Of a DNA stretch of 64,000 nt, positions 52,250 to 62,100 are shown in pieces. Source of the DNA: an uncultured Psychroserpens sp. (GTDB lineage Bacteria; Bacteroidota; Bacteroidia; Flavobacteriales; Flavobacteriaceae). The DNA lies in contig NZ_CANMRL010000001.1 of assembly GCF_947500255.1 (NCBI RefSeq), positions 62,001 through 126,000 of the forward strand, written 5' to 3'. Position numbers and translations under genes: made by a program. The notes under the pieces were generated by a model that did no database searches, had not been told where the DNA came from, and saw only the letters and a program-made list of their open reading frames with translations. Position 1 is the stretch's first letter; each line of letters begins with the position of its first letter.

Positions 52250-53497
52250 TTGATATTTAAACAATATACATATTTGTTAAAAGCATCCTCATTGAGCAAT
52301 GCCATCTTTGTATGTTTAATGATTTCGATATTTTCAGGATGTTTAGTGCTCATATCTCATTATCAAAATTTATTAAATTCTAAATTAGATTTTACCGAAA
52401 CTTTAATCAACACCAATAACGCTTCCTTTAAATACTTTGCCTTAAACCCAAACCTTTTAGATTTAAACAAAACTTTAGAAATCGATATTTTTGAAAATGA
52501 CATTATATCATATTCAACAAAAAAAAAATGGGGCTTTTTTGATATTCTATCAACCAAAACAATATTTAAAGGTGACACAATACACAAGATTGGACTTATT
52601 GGCAATATTAATAGTGATAAGTCTTCTCCTTCATTATTTGTAACAGACTATGACTTGCCATTAAAACTATCTGGAAATACTAAAATAATAGGGAATTCTA
52701 AAGTTCCCATAGGTCAAATTGAGCAAGCCTACATTAATGGTCAAGACGGTAATGATGTAGAAATTAAAGGTAGAGTTATGATCTCTGAAGATAAGCTGCC
52801 TAGATTAAACTCAACTCTGGATATAAATATTGAGCGTTTTAAAACGCTTACTATAGATGCGTTTAAATCAAACCAAATTATCAACTCTTTTGATTCTGAA
52901 ACCATAGTTATTGACGTGTCAAATTTATCAGAATTAAGAGATATTACTATAAAAGGAAATATTATCATTTTTTCATCTCATCATATAAAAGTATCGAATA
53001 CAGTACAACTTCACGATGTACTGTTGATGGCAAAATCTATTGTTTTTGAAAATGATTTTTCAGGTAATCTCCAAGTCATTGCAAAAAACAATGTTATTGT
53101 TGAAGAAGATGTAACTTTAAAATACCCCTCAAGTTTATATCTTGAGAATGACACAGACTCTATAAAAGTTCATTTTAAACCTTCGTCGAGTATTGCAGGA
53201 GGTGTCGTCATAAACGGAAATACTTATAAAGGCTCTTTGATGAGACAACTCGTTATTGACAAGTCGGCAAAACTATATGGAAGTGTGTATTGCTACGGAA
53301 AAACGCAACTTCAAGGTGACGTCATTGGAGAGCTCTATACTGACCGTTTTTTTCTTAAAACGACTTCCTCTAATTACGAAAATATTATATTAAATGGCAC
53401 TATAGATGGTGATAATTTACCTGAAAAATTTGTTCGATTACCTATAATGAATTCTAAATTAAAATCAAGCGGATATGAGATTATCAAGGAATTCTAA
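52250..53497 (+). CDS. Pseudopilin-like (GspK-like) protein with bactofilin-like beta-helix
   Basis: Protein of 415 residues. The N-terminus LLKASSLSNAIFVCLMISIF has the layout of a prepilin leader: after Ala 12 the hydrophobic helix SSLSNAIF begins, and position +5 is Asn 17 instead of Glu, as in GspK minor pseudopilins. The C-terminal 180 residues resemble bactofilin-type beta-helix repeats (NVIVEEDVTLKYPSSLYLE, KLYGSVYCYGKTQLQGDVIG). The middle is beta-rich. The start is TTG at 52250. The next pseudopilin gene overlaps its end by 23 bases. Function unknown; likely part of a type II secretion/type IV pilus-like apparatus. Confidence 0.65.
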   Translation: MIFKQYTYLLKASSLSNAIFVCLMISIFSGCLVLISHYQNLLNSKLDFTETLINTNNASFKYFALNPNLLDLNKTLEIDIFENDIISYSTKKKWGFFDILSTKTIFKGDTIHKIGLIGNINSDKSSPSLFVTDYDLPLKLSGNTKIIGNSKVPIGQIEQAYINGQDGNDVEIKGRVMISEDKLPRLNSTLDINIERFKTLTIDAFKSNQIINSFDSETIVIDVSNLSELRDITIKGNIIIFSSHHIKVSNTVQLHDVLLMAKSIVFENDFSGNLQVIAKNNVIVEEDVTLKYPSSLYLENDTDSIKVHFKPSSSIAGGVVINGNTYKGSLMRQLVIDKSAKLYGSVYCYGKTQLQGDVIGELYTDRFFLKTTSSNYENIILNGTIDGDNLPEKFVRLPIMNSKLKSSGYEIIKEF

Positions 53498-53831
53498 ACA
53501 GTTAAAGGCATCGTCCTTAATTGAATCTATAATAGCTATTGTACTTATTTCTATATGTTCATTAGTTGCTCTTACCGTTTACTTAAATGTGATTAGTCAA
53601 AATAATCCTCTCAACTATTATGAAGCCAAACATAAAATCGAAATTTTAACACAGGAGGCAGAATCTAAACAAGATTTTGAAGATGATATCTATCGCTATA
53701 AAAACTATATTATTGAAAAAAATGTTACTATAAAAAATAACGAACGCATAGCAGTGATAAACTATATCATAAAATCAGGTAAAAAGAGATTTACAGTTAA
53801 TAAACTCATTACGATTGAAACAGAAAAATAA
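53475..53831 (+). CDS. Pseudopilin with prepilin-type N-terminus (GspI-like)
   Basis: Protein of 118 residues. The leader RNSKQLKASSLIESIIAIVL gives a cleavage site after Ala 12 and Glu 17 at +5, with a hydrophobic helix IIAIVLISICSLVALTVYL. The rest is short and basic. LKASSL at residues 10-15 is shared with the preceding gene product, suggesting the same peptidase. The ATG at 53475 lies inside the previous gene (23-base overlap) and its own end overlaps the next gene by 17 bases, so translation is coupled. Confidence 0.75.
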   Translation: MRLSRNSKQLKASSLIESIIAIVLISICSLVALTVYLNVISQNNPLNYYEAKHKIEILTQEAESKQDFEDDIYRYKNYIIEKNVTIKNNERIAVINYIIKSGKKRFTVNKLITIETEK

Positions 53832-54303
53832 CATACTTGCATTTACTCTTTTAGAATCACTAATAACCTTAATGTTAATTAGTATTATTATAGGCTTGTC
53901 TTACGCTTTAATTGATCTCATTGGAAGACAGTTAAGCCTGTTTGAAAAAGAGAACACACAAGTTCTGGAATACAATTTATTTAACTCGACATTGATTAAC
54001 GATATTAATAATGCTGATGACTTCTCGGTTGATTCTAATCATTTAATGCTTCGTTTTTACAATGGTGATACCATTAATTATTATATTCAAAATAAAAACA
54101 TATTGAGACGTCATGATGTTATAACAGACTCATTTGATATTTCAGCTGTGCATTATAAGTTCGTAAAAAGCACCAACAATAGACAGTCAAAAGATTATTT
54201 AGAGCTCAAACTGGAGTTATTACAAGATACAATTAGTACCAATTACTATTTAAAAAAGAGTAATGCCAAATACATAAATAATTTACTATTTGATGAAGAT
54301 TGA
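53815..54303 (+). CDS. Pseudopilin with prepilin-type N-terminus (GspJ-like)
   Basis: Protein of 162 residues. The leader KQKNNILAFTLLESLITLML is the classic prepilin motif: cleavage after Ala 9, Phe at +1, Glu 14 at +5, then a hydrophobic helix. The globular part is beta-rich. The start is a TTG at 53815 inside the previous gene; the next in-frame codon choices would cut the leader. It overlaps the GspF-type gene by 11 bases. In type II secretion operons the GspJ gene has this kind of place and leader. Confidence 0.75.
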   Translation: MKQKNNILAFTLLESLITLMLISIIIGLSYALIDLIGRQLSLFEKENTQVLEYNLFNSTLINDINNADDFSVDSNHLMLRFYNGDTINYYIQNKNILRRHDVITDSFDISAVHYKFVKSTNNRQSKDYLELKLELLQDTISTNYYLKKSNAKYINNLLFDED

Positions 54304-55414
54304 TTTATCCCAAAATAAAAAAGAAACAAAAAAGCCTGCGTTAAGTTTAGATTTGGATGCTAAACTACCTTCATTTAAAAGGTTTACGAACAAGCAAAAA
54401 GAAGACTTTTATAGAGAATTTTCGACTCTCATAAAATCTGGCGTGGATTATAATCAAGCACTCAAAATTTTAGCAGGACAACAAAAGTCAAAGTTTTTAA
54501 AATCTATTTATGAGCAAATTAATGATGCTATAGTAAAAGGAACACCATTGCATGTCGCGATACAAGATCATAAATTTTTCACTCCATATGAATATTACAG
54601 TATAAAGATTGGTGAAGACACAAGGCGATTGCCTGAGATCTTTGATCAATTACAAAAGTTTTTTGCTAGAAAAATAAAGATGAGGCGTCAAGTAGTTTCC
54701 GTACTCGCCTACCCCATATTTGTATTATTTATCACTTTTGGAGTGTTGTACTTTATGTTAAATTTTGTTGTTCCAATGTTCTCATCTATTTTTAAGCAAT
54801 TTGGTAAAGAACTTCCTAGTATTACGCAATTTGTACTACGGCTATCTGAGAATTTCAATATGATATTACTTGTATTCGTATTGATAGTTGCAGGCCTGAT
54901 ATTTGGACATAAACTTTTAAAGACCAACGACAAGTACAGACAAATAACATCATCCTTATTAATGAAGATTCCATTTTTTGGTCCTTTAATTACAAAAATT
55001 TATTTGGCACGATTTTGTCAATCTTTTAGTCTTTTGTTATCAGCTAAGACACCTTTAATTACTGCCTTAGACCTCACCGAACGTATGATCACCTTTTATC
55101 CGTTAAAAACGGCTTTGATTAGTGCAAAACGTGATGTCTTAAAAGGCGAAACTTTGGCAAACAGTTTGGCAAAACATTCCTTTTTTACACCAAAAATTAT
55201 ATCACTAACTGTTATTGGCGAACAAATTAATGAGTTGGATAAGATGTATGACAATCTAGCCAACCAATACAATGATGACATCGATCATTCTACCAAGCTT
55301 GTTGGGACTATTTTAGAACCTGTAATGATATTGTTAATAGGCAGTATTGTTGGTTTTATTATGGTAGCAATGTACTCACCAATTTTTAATTTAAGTAAAA
55401 TCTTAGAGCGCTAA
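54293..55414 (+). CDS. Type II secretion/type IV pilus inner-membrane platform protein (GspF/PilC)
   Basis: Platform protein of 373 residues with two T2SSF domains (about 35-160 and 235-360) and three membrane helices. Seen: YREFSTLIKSGVDYNQALKI, YEYYSIKIGEDTRRLPEIFD, VLAYPIFVLFITFGVLYFML, then the second copy FCQSFSLLLSAKTPLITALD, ISLTVIGEQINELDKMYDNL and the last helix MILLIGSIVGFIMVAMYSPI. It would anchor an assembly ATPase that is not in this window. The ATG at 54293 follows a TTG at 54290. Last gene of the pseudopilin operon. Confidence 0.9.
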   Translation: MKIDLSQNKKETKKPALSLDLDAKLPSFKRFTNKQKEDFYREFSTLIKSGVDYNQALKILAGQQKSKFLKSIYEQINDAIVKGTPLHVAIQDHKFFTPYEYYSIKIGEDTRRLPEIFDQLQKFFARKIKMRRQVVSVLAYPIFVLFITFGVLYFMLNFVVPMFSSIFKQFGKELPSITQFVLRLSENFNMILLVFVLIVAGLIFGHKLLKTNDKYRQITSSLLMKIPFFGPLITKIYLARFCQSFSLLLSAKTPLITALDLTERMITFYPLKTALISAKRDVLKGETLANSLAKHSFFTPKIISLTVIGEQINELDKMYDNLANQYNDDIDHSTKLVGTILEPVMILLIGSIVGFIMVAMYSPIFNLSKILER

Positions 55415-55614
55415 TGAGTTTTTATGTCATAAATGGTTGAATTAACATGATTTAACACGTCTTAAAATGCACAAAAAACACCCAAAACTGTAATTTTAAA
55501 TCATTACAACACCTATCAAAATCCCTACTATTACCTATTACTAGGGTAAATAACTTTTAGATTATCATTACGCCATTGGAAGATATCAAGGCAACCTATT
55601 GACAACTTGTCTCA
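55415..55614. other. Intergenic region between the pilus-like operon and the RHS module
   Basis: 200 bases between convergent genes. Only a weak TTACC/GGTAA hairpin near 55536-55553 without a T run is seen; no gene or clear terminator. Confidence 0.4.
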
Positions 55615-56127
55615 TTATCGATGCTTGTACTTGTCCATATACGACGAGATACTAGCTTCAAGAACATCTATTTCACAATTCATTAATGCACTTGATACAA
55701 TAATACTATTTTTAGAATTCCAATTATTTACCATTAGAAGAATTTTTTGTAGAATGTTTAACTTCTTGATTTTAAAAATTGATTCTTTCAGAACTATTTT
55801 TAAACTATACTTTTTGACCCTTTTTACATCATGAATTTCATTAAAATAAATTTTCCCAATTGATTCATACCTAGAATTATCAATTAGGTAATTGTCAGAA
55901 ATGATAAAAGCTTCTTTTTTATTAAGCAATAATATAAATGAACACAGCATAAATAAACTATAAAAGAATAACAGAATACCTATTAACTTAATATGTTCTT
56001 CTTTCATCAAAAAATTTCTAATAAAAATTTCAGGTTCAACAATAAACCAAATTCCAATTATATTGAATAATATAAAGAACACTAGTCCAAATCCAATTCT
56101 TTTTTTATTGTATCGAAAACTAATCAT
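55615..56127 (-). CDS. STM3941-like small membrane protein, candidate immunity protein
   Basis: Protein of 170 residues with two membrane helices (about 12-30 and 45-68) and a C-terminal domain that resembles the STM3941 family: IISDNYLIDNSRYESIGKIY, FNEIHDVKRVKKYSLKIVL and DVLEASISSYMDKYK. Its ATG lies inside the last codons of the RHS gene (8-base overlap), so it is translated together with it. In polymorphic toxin loci the gene at this position usually encodes the immunity protein. The function is inferred from position only. Confidence 0.6.
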   Translation of the reverse strand: MISFRYNKKRIGFGLVFFILFNIIGIWFIVEPEIFIRNFLMKEEHIKLIGILLFFYSLFMLCSFILLLNKKEAFIISDNYLIDNSRYESIGKIYFNEIHDVKRVKKYSLKIVLKESIFKIKKLNILQKILLMVNNWNSKNSIIVSSALMNCEIDVLEASISSYMDKYKHR

Positions 56128-59100
56128 TTATAGCACCTCTTTTATTATGAACTAAAACGCCATTTGCGAAGAACGTATTATTTTTCTTTACAAATTCAAC
56201 ATTATACATCTCGACAAACTCTCCTGTATCAGTAATTGTGCTTATTTTTAATTCAACCAACTTACCGTTTACATTTTTAAGAATAATATCGTTCTCTTCT
56301 AATACATTAACATTAAATGTTAACTCCTTTTTAGCTTCTTTTCTACTAAAAACAGACCAACCTTTACCTTCTACCCATATTGGATGAGCTGGTGAACACT
56401 CAATTGTTGTATTATCCGCCATAACTATTTTAATTCTTTTATATTTCTTTACTTTTTGAGGAATCTCAACAACAAGGTCACTTTCTAATTTCATGGTATT
56501 GACATCAATACTTAAAATTTTATCTCCAGCAACTACATCTTCAATATTTTTGAAGCTTCCGTCTGCCATTTCTATTTTTGTTCCTGCAACAAAACAGGTT
56601 GTTATATATTGATGTGGCTGTTTCTCTCTAGGTTCGCTGTTCATAATTTCATCGTACATACGTTCCATTCCTTCTTCCCCAACAAAACCACCTATAATAG
56701 CACCTGCTATTACAGTTATGACAACTCCAGGACCTGTTTCAATACCAAGGAGTCCCATACCAGCACCAGCAATAGCTCCTCCAAGCCATCCTCCACCAAC
56801 ACTACCTACAGCTCCAGCTACTTGTTTATTACCTTCATGACTATTTTGCTCATATCCATCTATTATTTCAGGAACTTCTAATGCTGTGCCAAGAATTGGA
56901 CCTCCAAACTTAAACACTTTATTAACGTTAACTGCTCCTCCGTTTATATTATTCAATCCTCTAGCATTAGGCTTCCAATATAGACCCTTACCAGTTTTAG
57001 CCTTACTGTATGCTATATAACCACCACCATTTTTTAAACCTGATGTGTATTTATTTGCGCCTGCCAAAATTTCATCAGAATATTCAAATAATCCAGCTCC
57101 ACCATATCTATCATCTTCTTGAATTGGAATTGGCGGTAATGTTTCTTCACTATCTGCAGATATTAAATTTATTTCCAAAATTTCTCCGGCATTAGAATTC
57201 AAACTTCTATATATTGGATTATCTATATCTAACATATTTGAATCCTTCCAGTTATCTAAACCACCTGCTTTTGCATAATAAACAACATTATCCATCACAA
57301 CTTTATCCCAAGTCACAGGTTTTTGTAGAGTATATCCCCATATTTTTTGTGTCTCTGGATTATTAATATCCTCTGATATTTGAGTAGGCCCTTGACCTGG
57401 CTCTATAACATATCCTACTATTTTTCCTCCTCTAACAATTGGGTATAAACCCTCTGATTCTCCAGCCATAATTGGCGTGTTACCAGCAAAAAGATAAGGT
57501 GAGTACCATGGAAATTCCTTTGTTAATGGATCCGTTGCAAAGAAACGTCCAACACGAGGGTCATAATGTCTAAAAGTATAACTTAAACTATTCCCTTCGC
57601 CTTTAATCTCATCATCCATCTCGACTCCACCAAATCCATATCTATATAAATCAGTACTACTACGTCTACTAGGTATCAAAGAGCCAAATGGATAGTAATC
57701 ATTAAAAGCGATTTCATCTGGTACAAAATAATCAAAAATACCTGTAGTTGTTAATTTTGGTAATTTTTTATCGTTAATTACAGATAATACATTTCCTAAA
57801 TGATTACTTAATTCATAGCGCTTATCACCAATTAAGCGATCATATTCTAAGTGTTTTTCTCCAATATTATCTAAACCTCCAGATAAGCCTACAAGGGTTT
57901 TATTTGGCTCTTGTATTCCTAAGCGACTACTACCAAATAAATGTTGTTCTTTAAGTACGAAAGGTGCAGATCGTGAAGACGTTTTATTATATACGCTCAT
58001 TACGTTACCTTGAGCATCACGAATGTAGTAGGTGATTTTCTTTTCACTCTCCACTGTTTTGGATTGTCTATTCCCCAAACCGTCATAAGTAAACGAAATG
58101 ACATCGCCATCAGTCTTATCAATGCTTTCTACCTTACCATCTGCACGCCAATTGATACTCTTAATCCCTTCATCATAATCTTGCACCAATTGACCAATCT
58201 TATCGTATCTGTAATTAAATTTGTGATTATCAATGTCTACTTTTTCAAATACGTTGTCGGCCACATCATCATTCACCTTTTTTAAACGATTAGAACGATT
58301 GCCAGAAATATCATAGTATTCATAGGTTAATACATCCATATCTTTTATGGTACCATCATTGGCTTTTGCAGACCTATATAATCTATCAAGATTGCCATTT
58401 CTATCATAGGCGTATGTTGTATTTATTCCAGAAACCGATGGTGTACCTCCCAAGACATCACCTTCATAATTGCTCATACCGACAATTCTGTTTAACTGAT
58501 CATAAGAATAAGTATTAAAGGCTACTCTTAAAGGATTTTCATCGGTATCCATTAAAGCCGTGGTCATTCCCCTTATATTTCCATTCATCAAACTTGAATT
58601 AGAAGCATAATGTGTTTCGCTTGAAGTAAATGGGTTAGCAACACTCGTTCGAGGTTTGTAATCGTCATTGAAATAAGATAAGGCATAAGCATAAGCGTCT
58701 TTTGCAGTAGTGCTCAGACTCATTCCTGATTCTAAATCAAGTTTTTCGCCATTAACCCCTTTAATCCAACCCTGTAAAGTATAAACATAATCCATAGCCT
58801 GAACTTTTTTATCTCCTAGCAGAACCCTTGCTAACGGACCATGTTCATAATATTCATATTGAGCATCAGTCTCCCAAATTTCACCATCATTTGAGGTTTG
58901 TGCCATTACAATTCGGTTATCAGCATCATATTCATAGCGATGCATAAATTGATCTATCTTGTTTCTTTGGTAAATTACTTGATTTACATTACCACTAATT
59001 AAGTCATATTCATAATGCACTTTCTTGATGTGATGATTCCATTTTTCCAATTGTCTTTTATTGATTTCGGTAATCATCTCTTTTACATTGCCATGAATAT

Positions 59101-62100
59101 CATAGTCATAGAATATGGCATTATCAAAATAAGGCGAGATTGGTTCGACAAAGCTGTTTTCAGTGTCTAGATATAATATAGCAGTGACTCTATTTCTATC
59201 ATTATTACCATAATCTTCAAATAATTCTGATTTATTGCCAGGCATTTCATCATAGATAGTTATTGTAATTTCTTGTTTCTTGATATAATCATCAAAACCA
59301 TTTACGGGTTGATTATCAATACCTGCAAAACCATTCTGGCTCAAAATTAATTGACCATTATCGCTAATAAAATAGATTGGCCCTACATTATAATTATTAT
59401 TGAAAATAATTTCTCCTGCTTCAACAATTCTACCTAAATCGTCATACTCGGTATAACTCATATAACCATCAGATTTAGCTGCCTGATTGGCATTTTGTGA
59501 TGCTATAATCCTACCTAATGCATCATACGCATATTGTGTTTCACCACCATCTGGTGTTTTTTGCCATATCAATTGATTTAATGAATTATATCTATATGCT
59601 GTGTTTAAATCATGATCTGGTAAGGCTGTTGTTGTACTTCCTGTTTCACGATCCTGATTGATTTGATTATTTAAGGCTTCCTTTTCAGCTAGATCTAAAT
59701 CATCACCCAAACGTTGTACTCCCTCTGGAGATACAGTTTGTGTCAAGTTTCCTGCTTGATCATAATAGTACAAAGTATATTGGTATTCTTTATCTGGATA
59801 GATTACCGTAAAGGTTTCTTGTGCATTTGCTATAGCTCCATTGATATATTGTTCCTCGAAATCAGCTCTTAGTTGCTCCAAATATTGCAAGTAGCTGTCT
59901 TGTGCGTAAGCTTGTGTAATAGATTCAATGATTTCGTCACAAGTACTAGGCGGTGTTTCAATTTCTATTAATACCTCAGGAATCATTGGTGCAGGAATAC
60001 ATGGATCATTTTCCATGATATAATCCCTTACAAAATCGCTCCATGATATTAAAGGATAACCATCTGCATCCAAACCGGTTAATGCATAAGCTTCGATAAC
60101 TAATTCCATTTCATTTTCAAGCGTATACGGATCATCAAAACCATAATTTAAGTCGGTGTTACCAAAAGAGCCTATGGTTAAATAAAATGGATGAGATACC
60201 GAATCTACTCCTAATTCTTCTAAGTAATGAATGTAAGTTTCGGTAATATATTGATAATTCATACCACAGAAAAATGCTTTTGTAAATAGATCTGGCAATT
60301 GGATTCCTAGGACATTAACTGTTGACTCGGTAACGGTATAAGTTGCTGGGTCATCACCTGGTCCATTATTATAAGTCACTTCTTCAAATCCGAAATACGT
60401 ATAAAATCGATTCCATTTTTCATCGCTACTTACTGGTTTTACCGTTTGAACAACGCAAGGACATTCTTCAGTTTGTTGTGTTTCATAATCTATAGATGTT
60501 TGAGCACTAACAATTAAAGAATACAGGGTATTGTTATCTGTTTCTTCAAAATAATTGAGTTGTGCAATATGTCCGAAGTAGTAGTTATCACCTGGTAACG
60601 GATCATCCTGTACTATATGCAATTGTGAGTTAAGTCTGATATTAGATTTAAAGTTCAAATCTAATCCGGATTCAAAAATCATTTCAAAGTCATCTGTCCA
60701 AGTTGGATTTATTTGATCACATGGAAAATAAGGGCTGTCCTGTATTGCTAAAGCAACAGCATCAAGGTCGTCAAAAGATGGTACCCAATTCCATGGATTA
60801 CCACTGGACATGGTAATAGAATTATCCGAAGAAGTCGGGCTTCCCATTCCTTCATTAAAGTTGAATAGCGCTTGATTCCCATTAACACTGTAATCCAATA
60901 GGCTAATACTAAATTCAGCTGGATACTGTCCTGCCCAAGACAAATCATTTTGAAGTGCATCTCTTTTTATTAAAGCATCTGGATCAAAACAATGGTATAC
61001 TTTATTATCGCCTTCTTCTCTACTTGAAAAGTTAACCAATAAATCACTCGAACCATAATTATAAGTTTCTCCATTTAATAAGATGCTCAAATTGGAATTA
61101 CTTAAATCTAGATTGACGTCTCCAAAGGCAACAGGATCTGTATAAACACCTGGGTCAAATGAAATATTAAAGTCGAAATTCATTAATTCATGAAGCGCAT
61201 ATGTTTTTGTTGGCACCGAAAATTCTACATCCTTGAAAAATAAGTTCCCATTAGGTCCAAACTGAGAGATTTGTTTTCTAAGTGTAAACTTTAAGAAGTA
61301 CTCAGGATCTTGCAAACAGACTTCAAGCAGAGAGTGATTTTCATATTCTAAAATTCCTGTGTCTTCTACTATATTATCACTTGTGCTTAAATAAACTAGT
61401 GTAATATTATGAGCAGGGTTTCCATTTATAGAAGTCTCTGATTCGAATCTCACATCTAAAAACTCTTGAATAAACGTATTGGCATTATCGTAGGTACCAT
61501 CCATTCGAAAAATAAGTCCAGCATCTGTTCCATTATTAAAGGTGAAATTGAAATTTCCTTCAGTGTCATAATTATACTGACTTGTAAAAGGGACATTATA
61601 AAAAGCTGGTAAAAAACTAGACGTATACTCTGTATAACCTCCTATATCTACAAGGATGGAACTATTTAAATCGTTATCGTTTAAAATACGATTTAACAAG
61701 ATCGCTAAATCTGCTTTAGCTCCTATTGTAAATTGACGATCACATAAATCGTTACAACTTTCTAGGCAAGAATTTAGTTGTGCACAGGTATTTCCTTTGA
61801 ACACGTATTCTACTGTCTGCCCTCCTATTTTTACAGTACCTAAAATTTCATAGTGATATCTATTTTCTTCTTCAATTAAAGGATCATAATATAATTCTGT
61901 AATTCCAATGACATTATCAAACTCCCAAGTAGACCCATATCCTGACCAACTTAAACCTGAACCTGTTGGAATTGACAACACGATAGGATCTGTACATTTA
62001 TCATTGGCGATTCCTTCAAAGCTAATAATGAGGTTATCACCTAAAATTTGACCTTTAATTGAAGGTTCTTCTCCATTTACACCACCAAACTCTTCAAATA

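Noticed and set aside
57010-58285. Short plus-strand frames inside the RHS gene
   Set aside because: They lie opposite a continuous, clearly coding YD/RHS frame and show no family features.
56900-59900. Regular short repeats that might suggest a CRISPR array
   Set aside because: They are degenerate coding YD repeats in one frame, not identical direct repeats with spacers.
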